Assembly: GCF_013868415.1 (NCBI RefSeq) | Contig: NZ_JACEMT010000046.1 | Span: forward strand, 124,001 to 188,000 | Length of the DNA stretch: 64,000 nucleotides | From: Marinobacterium marinum | GTDB lineage: Bacteria; Pseudomonadota; Gammaproteobacteria; Pseudomonadales; Balneatricaceae | Direction: 5' to 3' | In this document: one piece after another, positions 20,420 through 30,148 of the stretch | Numbering within the stretch: the first letter of the stretch is position 1 | Layout: each line of letters opens with the position of its first letter | The notes under the pieces: model-generated | Told to the model about the DNA's origin: nothing | The model's input: the letters and a program-made list of their open reading frames with translations, nothing else | The model's database searches: none | Made by a program: the position numbers and the translations under genes

Positions 20420-21502
20420 TTAACGTATTTTCAGGGTCGCCAGCCCGATCAGTACCAGCACCACGGTGATAATCCAGAAGCGCACAATAACGCGCGGTTC
20501 CGGCCAGCCTTTTAATTCAAAATGATGATGAATCGGCGCCATGCGGAAGATGCGGCGCCCGGTCAGCTTGAAAGAAGCAACCTGCAGAATCACCGACACG
20601 GTTTCCATCACGAACACACCGCCCATAATCACCAGCACCAGCTCCTGACGTACGATGACCGCAATAATGCCCAGAGCGGCACCCAGCGACAGGGCGCCTA
20701 CATCACCCATGAATACTTGCGCCGGATAGGTGTTGAACCAGAGGAAACCCAGCCCGGCCCCCACAATGGCACCACAGAAGATGATCAGTTCGCCGGAGCC
20801 TGCCACATAGGGAATTTGCAAATAGCTGGCAAACTGCACATGACCGCTCAGGTAAGCGAACACCGCCAGAGCTGCCGCCACCATGACTGTGGGCATGATG
20901 GCAAGACCATCCAGGCCGTCAGTCAGGTTAACGGCATTGGAGCTGCCGACGATCACGAAATAGGTAAAGACAATGAAGAAAATGCCCAGATCGATCGCCA
21001 CATCCTTGAAGAACGGCAGTATCAGCTGAGTTTCCACCGGTGACTGTGCGGTCACATACAGCACGACAGCCGCTCCGATTCCGCCAATCGACTGCCAAAA
21101 GTACTTCCAGCGCGCAGGCAGGCCACGCGGATTCTTTTCCACCACCTTGCGCCAGTCATCCACCCAGCCAACGGCACCAAAAATCAGGGTCACGATCAGA
21201 GTCACCCAAACATAGCGGCTGCTCAGATCACTCCACAGCAACGTGCTGATCGCGATGGACAACAGAATCAGTGCGCCCCCCATCGTCGGCGTACCGGCCT
21301 TGCTCAGGTGAGATTGAGGACCATCGTCACGCACGGCCTGCCCAATCTGCTTTTCTTTCAGGCGACGAATCAGCCAGGGCCCCATAAACAGCGAAATGCC
21401 CAAAGCTGTCAGAATTCCCATAATCCCGCGCAGCGTGATATAACGAAACACCCCAAATCCGGAATAATACTGGGACAGGTAGTCGGCAAGTAACAAAAGC
21501 AT
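20420..21502 (-). CDS. mraY: Phospho-MurNAc-pentapeptide translocase MraY
   Basis: MraY transfers phospho-MurNAc-pentapeptide to undecaprenyl phosphate, making lipid I in the inner membrane. The 360-residue protein is polytopic and contains the catalytic aspartate-rich DDWRK motif, [14 protein letters not shown], the [11 protein letters not shown] loop and the [19 protein letters not shown] region. The ATG at 21502 is the family start (MLLLLADYL); the frame extends to a TTG at 21523 that would overlap murF and was rejected. Confidence 0.97.
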   Translation of the reverse strand: MLLLLADYLSQYYSGFGVFRYITLRGIMGILTALGISLFMGPWLIRRLKEKQIGQAVRDDGPQSHLSKAGTPTMGGALILLSIAISTLLWSDLSSRYVWVTLIVTLIFGAVGWVDDWRKVVEKNPRGLPARWKYFWQSIGGIGAAVVLYVTAQSPVETQLILPFFKDVAIDLGIFFIVFTYFVIVGSSNAVNLTDGLDGLAIMPTVMVAAALAVFAYLSGHVQFASYLQIPYVAGSGELIIFCGAIVGAGLGFLWFNTYPAQVFMGDVGALSLGAALGIIAVIVRQELVLVIMGGVFVMETVSVILQVASFKLTGRRIFRMAPIHHHFELKGWPEPRVIVRFWIITVVLVLIGLATLKIR

Positions 21503-21506
21503 AGTA

Positions 21507-22880
21507 TCAGTGTTCCCCTTCAAGCAGGGCAGTAACGACCCTGTCCATCTGCGCGCTGCGCGAGCCCTTGACCAGAACAGTCGTTTCGGGCGACAGCAGT
21601 GTTTTCAATCGTTCAATCAATGTCTGTTGTTCCTTGAAATGTTCCGCACCCGACTTGAGAGAGGCAAAAGCATCAGCGGCCGCCTGCATTCTGGGTCCAG
21701 TAACCAGTAGCCGCTCAACGCCCCGCTCAGCAGCATAACGCCCCACTTCGGCATGCAGACGCGGGGAATCCTCGCCCAGTTCAGCCATATCGCCCAACAC
21801 CAGAATCCGCTCTCCCGACAACTGCGCCAGCAAATCTGTCGCAGCCTTGATGGCATCGGCATTGGCGTTATAGCTGTCATCGATCACCAGCGCTTTTGAA
21901 TGCAAGCGATGAGGACTCAAGCGCCCCGCAACCGGCGTAAACCGATCCAGTACACCCGCGATCTGCGGCAGTCGTTGTCCGGCCGCCACCCAGGCAGCTG
22001 CAGCCGCCGTCGCATTAGCCACGTTGTGACGCCCCAGTATCTTCAGGTTAACCGGCAACTGATCGGTGCCATCATCCAGGACAAAGCGCCAGCTGCCATC
22101 CGTGTTCATCTGTAAGCGCCCGGCACTGATATCGGCCGCACCGTTCTCCACCCCGAAGGTAAATACACGGCGCTTCAAGCGGTGCAAACGCTCGATCCAG
22201 GCCGACGCATGAGGAGAGTCCAGGTTGACCACACCAACGCCGCCTTCACGCAGTCCGCTGAATATTTCGCCCTTGGCACTCACCACTCCCTGAAGACCGC
22301 CAAAGCCCTCAAGATGTGCCCCCATGGCATTATTCAACACAGCTACGTCCGGTTGAGTAAACGCCGCTGTGCGCGCAATTTCACCCTGCGCACTGGCGCC
22401 CAGTTCGATCACGGCCGAACGATGCTCGGCCGACAGGCGCAATAGCGTCAAAGGCGCCCCGATTTCGTTATTCAGGTTACCCTCGGTCGCCAGCACCTCC
22501 CCTCGGGTGGCCAACAGGCCCGCCAACATTTCTTTGACCGTGGTTTTGCCACCACTGCCGGTAACGGCAAAGACCGGTGCCCGGAACAGCGAGCGGTTAT
22601 ACCCGCCCAACTGTCCGAGTGCCTTTAAGGTGTCGGTGACAACCAGCTGAGGCAATCGGGTTTCGATCCTGTGATCGACCACAACTGCCGCAGCCCCCTT
22701 CAACTCGGCAGCACCGACAAAATCGTGCCCGTCGAAACTCGGGCCTTTCAGCGCCACAAAGAGATCACCCGGCGCCAAAATACGGCTATCAGTGACGACC
22801 CTTTGCAGCGTGCAATTTTCACCTGGCTGTTGCGCACCCAACACTTGCTGGAGCTCACTCAGCTTGAAGGCGCGCATCAT
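21507..22880 (-). CDS. murF: UDP-MurNAc-tripeptide--D-alanyl-D-alanine ligase MurF
   Basis: MurF adds the D-Ala-D-Ala dipeptide, finishing the cytoplasmic pentapeptide precursor. The 457-residue protein shows [17 protein letters not shown], the P-loop [23 protein letters not shown], the [11 protein letters not shown] catalytic segment, and [13 protein letters not shown] with [11 protein letters not shown] near the end. ATG 22880 forms an ATGA overlap with murE; a second ATG follows at once (MM). Confidence 0.97.
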   Translation of the reverse strand: MMRAFKLSELQQVLGAQQPGENCTLQRVVTDSRILAPGDLFVALKGPSFDGHDFVGAAELKGAAAVVVDHRIETRLPQLVVTDTLKALGQLGGYNRSLFRAPVFAVTGSGGKTTVKEMLAGLLATRGEVLATEGNLNNEIGAPLTLLRLSAEHRSAVIELGASAQGEIARTAAFTQPDVAVLNNAMGAHLEGFGGLQGVVSAKGEIFSGLREGGVGVVNLDSPHASAWIERLHRLKRRVFTFGVENGAADISAGRLQMNTDGSWRFVLDDGTDQLPVNLKILGRHNVANATAAAAAWVAAGQRLPQIAGVLDRFTPVAGRLSPHRLHSKALVIDDSYNANADAIKAATDLLAQLSGERILVLGDMAELGEDSPRLHAEVGRYAAERGVERLLVTGPRMQAAADAFASLKSGAEHFKEQQTLIERLKTLLSPETTVLVKGSRSAQMDRVVTALLEGEH

Positions 22881-24391
22881 ACATCAGCTCCTTCTTGCAA
22901 TACATGCAAAGCCTGTTGACTGTCATCAAAAGGCTCTTTGACCCCGTTTACTTCCTGCCAGCGCTCATGCCCCTTGCCGGCAATCAACACCAGATCGTCA
23001 GCAGACGCCTGTTCGATCGCCCACCGAATCGCCGCCGCACGATCCGCTTCGACATGCATATCCACCTCGGGCACTACACCTGCCAGAATGTCGGCGATAA
23101 TAGCCTCCGGCGATTCTGAACGAGGGTTGTCGCTGGTCACAATCACCTGATCTGCCAGTGTTGACGCAATACGCCCCATGTCCGGCCGCTTGCCAACATC
23201 ACGGTCACCACCACAGCCGAACACGCACACCAAACGTCCACGTCCGGAACGATGCAAGCGCAGCGCCTGCAGTGTTTGAGCAAGCGCATCGGACGTATGG
23301 GCAAAATCCACGACAACAGCAGGCTTGCCAGAAACCAGCGGCAGTGTCTGCATGCGCCCGGCGACCGGTTGTACGGATTCCAGTGCCGCCGCGACCTGCG
23401 CTGGCGTACACGTCAGCAACTGCAACAGACCGGCGCACAGCAGCAGATTGCTGACGTTGAAACTTCCCATCAGCGCCGTTGCAACCCTGTGGCGTTCTTG
23501 TCCGGCGCTCAACACAAAACGGCAGCCCTCTGCCGTAAACTCCAGTTCTTCAACGCCCAGATCCGCTCCCGGTTCACTCAACGCGAAGCCCAGCACACGG
23601 GCCTCTTCAGGGCACAGTCGCTGCCACAGAGTGCGCCCGAATACGTCATCCAGATTGATGACCTGCAAGGCAGGCGTATAGTCGACAAATAGCCGTGCCT
23701 TGGCATCCCCGTACTGCGCCATGTCGCCGTGATAGTCCAGATGATCGCGCGTCAAGTTGGTAAACCCGGCTGCCGCAAACTGCATTCCGGCCACTCGCTG
23801 CTGATCCAGCGCATGACTGGACACCTCCATAACCACGTATTCGGCTCCGGCCCGTTTCAATTCAGCCAGCAGCCCCTGCAGCGCTATGGCATCGGGCGTC
23901 GTATGGGTTGCCGGCTGAAGGTTATCCAAAAAACCGTTACCCAGCGTTCCGATCACGGCAGTACGGTGGCCCAGATATTCCAGCGCCTGAGCCAGATAAT
24001 TGCTGCAGGACGTTTTCCCGTTGGTTCCGGTGATGCCGATCACCTTCAACTCACGACTGGGGTGATCATAAAAACGGCTGGCCACCTGCCCCACAACCGC
24101 GTCCAAATCATCGACCCCCAGCACCGGAACCGGCAGTCGAGCACACTCTTCCTCGCTCAACTCCCCCTGCTCAACCACAACCGCAACCGCCCCCCGCTGC
24201 AGGGCATCAGCAATAAAGTCGACCCCTCGGCACGCGACGCCATTACGGGCAAAAAACAGATATCCGGAACCGACCTTGCGACTGTCCAGCGCCAGGCCCG
24301 ACACCTGCACAGAGCCATCAACGGGCAAAGCCGCAGGCACTGTCAGCGCCTGCGGCAAAAGTGTTTGTAAAGACCGGGTATATAAACTCAT
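22877..24391 (-). CDS. murE: UDP-MurNAc-L-Ala-D-Glu:meso-diaminopimelate ligase MurE
   Basis: MurE adds the third stem residue. The 504-residue protein has LALDSRKVGSGYLFFA, the P-loop GTNGKTSCSNYL, EVSSHALDQQRV, NLTRDHLDYHGD and DFAHTSDAL. The specificity motif SDNPRSESP near the C-terminus is the DNPR form that selects meso-diaminopimelate, so the wall is of the standard Gram-negative type. ATG 24391 was chosen because it makes an ATGA overlap with ftsI; the frame is open further upstream inside ftsI. Confidence 0.97.
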   Translation of the reverse strand: MSLYTRSLQTLLPQALTVPAALPVDGSVQVSGLALDSRKVGSGYLFFARNGVACRGVDFIADALQRGAVAVVVEQGELSEEECARLPVPVLGVDDLDAVVGQVASRFYDHPSRELKVIGITGTNGKTSCSNYLAQALEYLGHRTAVIGTLGNGFLDNLQPATHTTPDAIALQGLLAELKRAGAEYVVMEVSSHALDQQRVAGMQFAAAGFTNLTRDHLDYHGDMAQYGDAKARLFVDYTPALQVINLDDVFGRTLWQRLCPEEARVLGFALSEPGADLGVEELEFTAEGCRFVLSAGQERHRVATALMGSFNVSNLLLCAGLLQLLTCTPAQVAAALESVQPVAGRMQTLPLVSGKPAVVVDFAHTSDALAQTLQALRLHRSGRGRLVCVFGCGGDRDVGKRPDMGRIASTLADQVIVTSDNPRSESPEAIIADILAGVVPEVDMHVEADRAAAIRWAIEQASADDLVLIAGKGHERWQEVNGVKEPFDDSQQALHVLQEGADV

Positions 24392-26082
24392 TGCATTGCC
24401 ACCCGTGAAGATGAGGACTCGGGCCACTTGTCCGGCGGCACGTTTAACAACCGCAGCGCCCCTCCCGCGACTCGGGAAAAGATGGGGGCCGCGACCAACC
24501 CTCCGTAATATTCCTGCCCCTTGGGATTATCGACCATGACTGCAATCACCAGGCGCGGGTTACTAACGGGCACGACGCCGGCAAAAACCGACACATATTT
24601 GTCTGCGGCATACCCTCCGCCACTGGCCTTGTGCACCGTGCCGGTTTTGCCACCTACCCGGTACCCCTCTACAGCAGCACGACGCCCTGTTCCCGTTGGC
24701 CCAATCACGGTTTCCATCATATCCAGAATCTGCGGAGCAACCCCCGGCGGCATTACCCGTGTACCGGCAGTCGGCTGCGTCTGCTTCAGCAACGTGGCCG
24801 GACGAAACACGCCATCCGCCGCCAAAGGCACATAAGACTGCGCCAGCTGCAGCAACGTCGTGGATAACCCGTAACCGTAGGACATGGTGGCCCGCTCTAC
24901 GCGTTGACGTTCGTTCAGATACGGCAGCACGCCGGTGCGCTCTCCCGGAAAGCCGGTCCCACTATCACGCCCCATACCGACATTGGACAACATGTTGCGT
25001 ACACTGTCCGGCTCCATTGCCAGCGCCAGCTTGGTCACACCGACGTTGCTCGACTTGGTAATGATACCGGTCAGGCTCAATTCGCCGTAATTGCGGTGAT
25101 CCTTGATTGTGGCACCCGATACACGGATATAGCCCGGCGAGGTATCAATGATGGAATCGCGGGTATACTTGCCACTCATCATAGCCGCCGCCACAGTGAA
25201 AGGCTTGGTGGTAGAACCGGGCTCGAACAGGTCAGTCAGCGCCCGGTTACGCAGTGCCGACGTGTTCAGGCCGGAGCGCTCATTCGGGTTATAGGATGGC
25301 TGATTGACCAGTGCCAGCACTTCACCGGTGCGTGCATCCAGTACGACGGCCGAGCCGGAGTCGGCCTTGTGTACATCGACCGCTGCTTTCATTTCACGAT
25401 AAGCCATATACTGAACGCGCAGATCGATACTGAGCTGAAGATCATCGCCCGGATCGGCATCCTGCAAGGATCGAATGTGCTTGATGGTACGCCCGACCCG
25501 GTCTTTCAAAACCAGCTTGCGGCCCGGTTCGCCACGCAGGCTGTGGTTATAGGCCAGCTCCAGACCTTCCTGCCCCTCGCCATCCACATTGGTAAAACCG
25601 ACCAGGTGAGTGCTCACCTCGCCGGAAGGGTAATAGCGCTTGTATTCTCGATCGACATGGATGCCGGTCACGCCCAAGGCCTCGACTTTTTCAGCCAGCT
25701 CCGGGGTCACCTGACGTTTCAAATACAGAAAACGACGCTCTCGGTTCGCGGACAGTTCGGCCTTGAGGTCATGCGGGCGCATTTCCAGCAACTGAGCGAG
25801 TCGCGTCAGGCCTGCATGCTGCAAATCGGATTTGAGAGGATCCGCCCAGATCGTTGCAACCGGCGCACTCACCGCCAAAGGCTCGCCATTGCGATCGCTG
25901 ATGACACCCCTGTGTGCCGGAATCAGCATGGTACGCAACGACCGGGCATCCCCTTGGCTACGCAGGAATTCCTGCTCATTGGTATACAGTGAAAACAGTT
26001 TTGAGGTGATCGCAGCCACAATCAGGGCGAGCAGCACCAGAACCAGCCAGATCCGCCAGCCTCGCGCCGCTTGATTCTGCAT
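24388..26082 (-). CDS. ftsI: Septal peptidoglycan transpeptidase FtsI (PBP3)
   Basis: FtsI cross-links septal peptidoglycan in the periplasm and is a main beta-lactam target. The 564-residue class B PBP has a membrane anchor (about residues 8-32), the PBP dimer domain starting RGVISDRNGEPLAVS, and the transpeptidase motifs S290-T-T-K293 (EPGSTTKPF), S344-S-N346 (KSSNVG) and K479-T-G (GGKTGTVHK). The ATG at 26082 has AAAGAGAG just upstream; an ATG at 26106 would overlap ftsL by 14 bp with no ribosome-binding site. Works with FtsW. Confidence 0.96.
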   Translation of the reverse strand: MQNQAARGWRIWLVLVLLALIVAAITSKLFSLYTNEQEFLRSQGDARSLRTMLIPAHRGVISDRNGEPLAVSAPVATIWADPLKSDLQHAGLTRLAQLLEMRPHDLKAELSANRERRFLYLKRQVTPELAEKVEALGVTGIHVDREYKRYYPSGEVSTHLVGFTNVDGEGQEGLELAYNHSLRGEPGRKLVLKDRVGRTIKHIRSLQDADPGDDLQLSIDLRVQYMAYREMKAAVDVHKADSGSAVVLDARTGEVLALVNQPSYNPNERSGLNTSALRNRALTDLFEPGSTTKPFTVAAAMMSGKYTRDSIIDTSPGYIRVSGATIKDHRNYGELSLTGIITKSSNVGVTKLALAMEPDSVRNMLSNVGMGRDSGTGFPGERTGVLPYLNERQRVERATMSYGYGLSTTLLQLAQSYVPLAADGVFRPATLLKQTQPTAGTRVMPPGVAPQILDMMETVIGPTGTGRRAAVEGYRVGGKTGTVHKASGGGYAADKYVSVFAGVVPVSNPRLVIAVMVDNPKGQEYYGGLVAAPIFSRVAGGALRLLNVPPDKWPESSSSRVAMQ

Positions 26083-26092
26083 ATCGCTCTCT

Positions 26093-26512
26093 TTATTGCT
26101 GCTCATTGCGCACGATCTCGATGGCTTCGACTGCCGGTACTACCATGTTCATTTGATCTGCGGCCAGGGCTTCTACCCGATGGTGCGCCGACCAGACACT
26201 CTGTTCCAGCAGGTACTGCCCCCACTCCACCTGAATTTCATCCCACTGCTGTACCAGTATTTGGTGCTGGTTAAACAGGCGACGATATTCATAGGCCGAA
26301 AAAATCACGGCCATGGCGCTGCCCATTACTGCCAGTGTCAACACCACACTGATCAACACCGGCGCAAACAGTTCACCGCCACTGAGCATCCGAGCAGGCA
26401 ACTCTGGAGCCGTCCGCGACCGCGCCAGCCAATGCAGAGGCAAACGCGCCTTGATGCTTTCCACCCAGACCTCAAAATCCGGATGCTTCACGGTGAACTT
26501 GAACCGCTTCAT
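26093..26512 (-). CDS. ftsL: Cell division protein FtsL
   Basis: FtsL is a small bitopic protein that with FtsB and FtsQ controls FtsWI activity. The 139-residue protein has one membrane helix (about residues 50-72, PVLISVVLTLAVMGSAMAVIF) and a C-terminal periplasmic heptad region YEYRRLFNQHQILVQQWDEI. The cytoplasmic N-terminus (about 48 residues) is longer than in E. coli (about 35). It is assigned by position between rsmH and ftsI as much as by sequence. ATGA overlap with rsmH. Confidence 0.9.
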   Translation of the reverse strand: MKRFKFTVKHPDFEVWVESIKARLPLHWLARSRTAPELPARMLSGGELFAPVLISVVLTLAVMGSAMAVIFSAYEYRRLFNQHQILVQQWDEIQVEWGQYLLEQSVWSAHHRVEALAADQMNMVVPAVEAIEIVRNEQQ

Positions 26513-27447
26513 GCCAGCTTGATGGCTGCCCGCATGACAGCACTACGTGCTCGCGGATTCTGGTTCAACTCATCCTTACCCGCCTTCACAGCCTTCCCTG
26601 CAGACTTCAAGCGCCGCTTCAGCATCGCATCCGTGACCGGAACCCCGGGCGGCAAATGCTCGTCTCCTTTAACGTGACGACGAATAAAACGCTTAACGAT
26701 GCGGTCTTCCAGCGAGTGGAAGCTGATCACGACCAGGCGGCCACCCGGAGCCAACACTTCCAGCGCCTGATCCAGACAATCTTCCACATCCGCCAGTTCG
26801 CGGTTAATGTGAATTCGGATTCCCTGAAAAGCTCGCGTTGCCGGGTGCTTGCCCTTTTCCCAACGCGGATTGGCTTCGGCAATAATCCTGGCCAACCGTG
26901 CCGTGGTGACGATAGGCTCTTCTTCACGCTCGGCAATAACTGCGCGCGCCATGCGGCGAGAGAAGCGCTCCTCACCGTACTGGTAAAGCACATCGGCGAT
27001 CTCGGTTTCGGAGGCGCGATTGATCCAGTCCGCCGCACTTTCCCCGGACGTGGTATCCATCCGCATATCCAGCGGGCCATCGTTAAGGAAACTGAAACCA
27101 CGCTCGGGGTCATCCAGCTGCGGCGAGCTGACCCCCAGGTCCAGCAAAACGCCACTGACTTTCCCCACCAGACCTCGCTGCTCGACAAATGTCTGCAGCT
27201 GAGCAAAGGAACCATGTTCAATACTGAATCTCGGCTCGTCGGCAAAACGCTCATGAGCGTGACGGATAGCCTCAGGGTCCTTATCAATCGCCATCAGGTG
27301 CCCCTGCGGCGATAGCTGCTCCAGCACCAGCGCACTGTGTCCGCCTCGACCAAAGGTGCCATCGATGTAAAATCCATCGGGCTCCTGGACCAGCTCTTTG
27401 ACCGCCTCGTCGAGCAGCACGGTAATATGACTGAATGTTTGACTCAT
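26509..27447 (-). CDS. rsmH: 16S rRNA m4C1402 methyltransferase RsmH
   Basis: RsmH methylates N4 of C1402 in the ribosomal P site using S-adenosylmethionine. The 312-residue protein has the N-terminal HITVLLDEAV, the SAM loop DGTFGRGGHS, LMAIDKDPEA, GVLLDLGVSSPQLDDPERGFSF and the C-terminal ISFHSLEDRIVKRF block; NPRARSAVMR closes it. It lies 21 bp downstream of mraZ, the standard position as second gene of the dcw cluster. Confidence 0.97.
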   Translation of the reverse strand: MSQTFSHITVLLDEAVKELVQEPDGFYIDGTFGRGGHSALVLEQLSPQGHLMAIDKDPEAIRHAHERFADEPRFSIEHGSFAQLQTFVEQRGLVGKVSGVLLDLGVSSPQLDDPERGFSFLNDGPLDMRMDTTSGESAADWINRASETEIADVLYQYGEERFSRRMARAVIAEREEEPIVTTARLARIIAEANPRWEKGKHPATRAFQGIRIHINRELADVEDCLDQALEVLAPGGRLVVISFHSLEDRIVKRFIRRHVKGDEHLPPGVPVTDAMLKRRLKSAGKAVKAGKDELNQNPRARSAVMRAAIKLA

Positions 27448-27468
27448 GTTGTTCCGTCGTTGTGTCTG

Positions 27469-27924
27469 TTAAAGCGACAGGCTTTGCAGTTCAATCGGGA
27501 TTTCACCCTCGTCCTCCGCCTGCAGATACTCATCGCGTGTACTGTTCCAGAGCGCCTCGCTCCATATTTCGAACTTGTTGCCCTGGCCAAGCAGAATGAT
27601 TTTCTTGTCCAGCTCGGCATAGTCACGCAAGGGTGCCGGCAATAACATGCGTCCATTCGCATCCAGCTCCAGGTCCGTTGCATGGCCGGTCAGCAGACGC
27701 TGAATGCGTCGCACGGCCTTATTGAAGCTGGGCAAGGCGTCAATTTTCGCCTGAATTTCGTCCCATTCGGGTTGCGGATAAAGCAACAGGCACTGATCTT
27801 CGGTATCAATCGTCACCACCATTCGGCCTTCGCAATGAGCATGAACAGTCTCGCGATAGCGCGCCGGCAGGGCCATACGTCCTTTGGCATCGAGATTGAT
27901 CGGATTGACTCCGCGAAATTTCAC
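27469..27924 (-). CDS. mraZ: Transcriptional regulator MraZ
   Basis: MraZ is an AbrB-fold, ring-forming DNA-binding protein that represses its own promoter and the division cluster. It contains two repeats, each with a DxKGR-type motif: NLDAKGRMALPARYR near residue 10 and ELDANGRMLLPAPLR near residue 95. The GTG at 27924 was selected: it yields 151 residues starting MKFRGVNPINLD, matches E. coli MraZ (152), and follows GGGGAG by eight bases. The longer frame to 27960 would run through the operator repeats. First gene of the cluster. Confidence 0.94.
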   Translation of the reverse strand: MKFRGVNPINLDAKGRMALPARYRETVHAHCEGRMVVTIDTEDQCLLLYPQPEWDEIQAKIDALPSFNKAVRRIQRLLTGHATDLELDANGRMLLPAPLRDYAELDKKIILLGQGNKFEIWSEALWNSTRDEYLQAEDEGEIPIELQSLSL

Positions 27925-27935
27925 GTCCGTCACTC

Positions 27936-27970
27936 CCCAATTTAACCCACTTTTATCCACTTTTTCCCAC
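27936..27970 (-). promoter_or_regulatory. MraZ operator: four direct repeats with 10-bp period
   Basis: Directly upstream of mraZ the minus strand reads GTGGGAAAAA, GTGGATAAAA, GTGGGTTAAA, TTGGGG, that is TGGGN-type boxes starting every 10 bp (forward complements at 27966-27970, 27956-27960, 27946-27950, 27936-27940). This is the arrangement known for MraZ-binding regions (TGGGN repeats spaced by five bases). The last box merges with the mraZ ribosome-binding site, so MraZ bound here would block both promoter clearance and translation start. Confidence 0.85.
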
Positions 27971-27978
27971 TAGGCGAC

Positions 27979-28007
27979 ACTATAGGTAGTAAGCCCAGTA
28001 GATGCAA
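27979..28007 (-). promoter_or_regulatory. Sigma-70 promoter of the mraZ/dcw cluster
   Basis: On the minus strand TTGCAT (28002-28007) and TATAGT (27979-27984) are separated by exactly 17 bp. Transcription would start near 27972, immediately ahead of the first MraZ box, leaving about 48 nt of leader. Confidence 0.7.
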
Positions 28008-28444
28008 GGTGGTGTACCATCGGTATAACAATTTCAACCCTTGCTTCATCCGGCCAAAAAATTCGAAAATAATCTTATTTAACAAACACTTAATAAAACT
28101 CAAAAAATGCATAGGAGTGGCATCCTGAGGGGAATCCACCCCCTGATCGACTTGAGTTTCATTAATGCAACAAGAGGCTGTTTCATCGATGAATCAACCT
28201 GACTGCCGGAAAATCAAGCATTTAAAAATGACCTTAAAAAAATGCGTGAAAATACACTTCATAAAATTCATGCGGCCCCAAAATAAAACACGGCAGGAAA
28301 AGGCCCTGCTGTCCACACTCGCCCTCATTCAGCCCTCCATAACGGATTCGCTGCACATCGCATGACAAGATCTGGTATCGTTGCTCCCCCCGGCGCTCGA
28401 TCACATCAGCCCAGCTCCCGGTCCAACAACCGCAGAACTCTTGA
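28008..28444. other. AT-rich divergent intergenic region with a long imperfect inverted repeat
   Basis: The region between the dcw promoter and the histidine kinase gene is clearly AT-richer than its surroundings. It contains TTAATAAAACTCAA (28090-28103) and its near-complement TTGAGTTTCATTAA (28152-28165), 13 of 14 pairing, with a smaller GGGG/CCCC hairpin between them. No convincing promoter for the kinase was found. A 66-codon frame at 28165-28365 has no ribosome-binding site and is not called. Confidence 0.5.
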
Positions 28445-30148
28445 ATGGCCGCCTACCCTCAGCAAAAACAGCTCAGCTCCCAGTACCTCTGGCTCTCCCT
28501 GATCGTCGCACTGGTCCCGCTACTGTCATTTACCGCCCTGTACGACAGCTACTTCGCGCAATTGGTGACCCGTATTACGGATGGGCGCCTGGCCACCCAT
28601 CTGGCTGCTACCCGCAATGAATTCCGTACCCACTTGCGCGAACGCCAGTACGAACTGGAAGCCCTCACCGACCAGCTCGACAGGAGTGAACTGTTTACTC
28701 GAGAGGGCTACCATGCTCTATCACCCGAATTGAAAAGCCTGCTGCGGCTACAGCTGGATGATCAGGCCGTCTACGGCATCGCTTTCTTCGACGCTCAGGA
28801 CAATCTGTTATGGAGCTTTCCCTCCCAGACCCTGACTCAAACCCGATATCAACAGATGCAACAAAGCCCCACATCCACTTTCGAAAGCGTCGACCTCATC
28901 GGCCCCGGCGAACACTCATGGAACACCCCTCCCGCACTTCTGATGCGCAAGAAGGTCACATTCAGCGCCCTGACGCCGGCAGAAAACGCTCCATCCATCG
29001 CGCTGATTCTTCGTTTCAATACCCTTGCCGGTATTCCCCGAAACCTGCAACTGGGTGGCGTTTACAAAGCACTTTTGCGTACCCCGGACGGCCATAGTTA
29101 CGATACTGTCGGACAACCCGCCTCCCCCGGCGACACCTCCCACCATCATGAACTCATCCCCGGCTGGACACTGCAGCTGGTACAAAATACCGAACTCATA
29201 GAGCCGCCCAGCGCCGGGATGCGCTACTGGCTGATCACACTGGTTGCCGGCACCGCCGTGTCCCTGCTACTGCTGCACTGGTACCTGTCTCGCCGCCTCA
29301 AACACCAAGTTGACGTACTGATCCAGAGCGTCGAACAGGTTGCGAACGGTGATCTTGAAACCCCGGTCAAGCTGCTCAACAGCGCCGAAATGGGGCGCCT
29401 GACACAGGCCATCGAACGCATGCGCACACAGCTTAAACAGGTCATCAGTTCCACAGTCGACATGGAGCGCCAGGCGTCTCTGGGCCAACTGGCCGCCGGA
29501 CTTGCGCATGATATTCGCAACCCTCTGACCACCATTCGCACCACCATTCAGGCACTGGCCCGACGTGAACAGAACGCCATGCACAAAGACATGCTGAACA
29601 TGGTTGAAGAGGAGATCGAACGGGTCAACGAGGTGATTGCCAACCTGCTCAATTTTGCCCGGCCGCGCCCACCCCAGGCCGAACTCATTCGCGTCTGCGA
29701 GCTGTATGAAGGACTGATCGCACTGGTCAGTGCGTCGGCGCGGCATCAGCAGGTCACGCTGGCAATGAGCTGTGATCGTGCTCTGTTCATTCGTGCCGAT
29801 GCCGGTCACATGCGACAAATATTGATGAACCTTATTCTGAATGCCTTGCAAAGCCTGGAGGGCAGTGGGGGGCATATCCGACTGACAGCAGTCACAGAGC
29901 AGAAAACGGGGGCCATTCTACTCACGGTTACCGACGACGGTCCGGGCATTTCCGACACGCTGCTGCCCCGCATTACCGAACCCTTCTTCACAACCCGGGA
30001 AACCGGCACCGGTCTGGGGCTGGCAATCTGCCAGGTATTGGCGGCCAGTAATGACGCCAGGCTGCATATCCGCAGCCAGGTCAACCGGGGGACCAGCGTT
30101 GAACTGCGCTGCCCGGCCCCAGGACACAACGAGGCGAATAATGACTAA
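28445..30148 (+). CDS. Membrane sensor histidine kinase
   Basis: The 567-residue protein has a first membrane segment (about residues 15-33), a large periplasmic sensor region (about 34-258, possibly a Cache-type fold, by architecture only), a second membrane segment (about 261-279), a HAMP domain (about 280-335), the HisKA domain with phospho-acceptor H355 in GLAHDIRNPLTTIR, and an ATPase domain with N box NLILNAL (N466), G1 DDGPGI (497-502) and G2 GTGLGLAI (521-528). The HisKA type resembles NtrB/DctB-like kinases that pair with sigma-54 regulators. Its stop overlaps the regulator gene by 8 bp. The ligand is unknown; the neighbouring binding protein may deliver it. Confidence 0.9.
   Translation: MAAYPQQKQLSSQYLWLSLIVALVPLLSFTALYDSYFAQLVTRITDGRLATHLAATRNEFRTHLRERQYELEALTDQLDRSELFTREGYHALSPELKSLLRLQLDDQAVYGIAFFDAQDNLLWSFPSQTLTQTRYQQMQQSPTSTFESVDLIGPGEHSWNTPPALLMRKKVTFSALTPAENAPSIALILRFNTLAGIPRNLQLGGVYKALLRTPDGHSYDTVGQPASPGDTSHHHELIPGWTLQLVQNTELIEPPSAGMRYWLITLVAGTAVSLLLLHWYLSRRLKHQVDVLIQSVEQVANGDLETPVKLLNSAEMGRLTQAIERMRTQLKQVISSTVDMERQASLGQLAAGLAHDIRNPLTTIRTTIQALARREQNAMHKDMLNMVEEEIERVNEVIANLLNFARPRPPQAELIRVCELYEGLIALVSASARHQQVTLAMSCDRALFIRADAGHMRQILMNLILNALQSLEGSGGHIRLTAVTEQKTGAILLTVTDDGPGISDTLLPRITEPFFTTRETGTGLGLAICQVLAASNDARLHIRSQVNRGTSVELRCPAPGHNEANND

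Noticed and set aside
28165-28365. 66-codon basic ORF upstream of the kinase
   Set aside because: No ribosome-binding site, composition follows the AT-rich intergenic DNA, and the start lies in the arm of an inverted repeat.
28373-28385. Sigma-54-like TGGTATCGTTGC ahead of the kinase gene
   Set aside because: Spacing between the GG and GC elements is three bases too short for RpoN.
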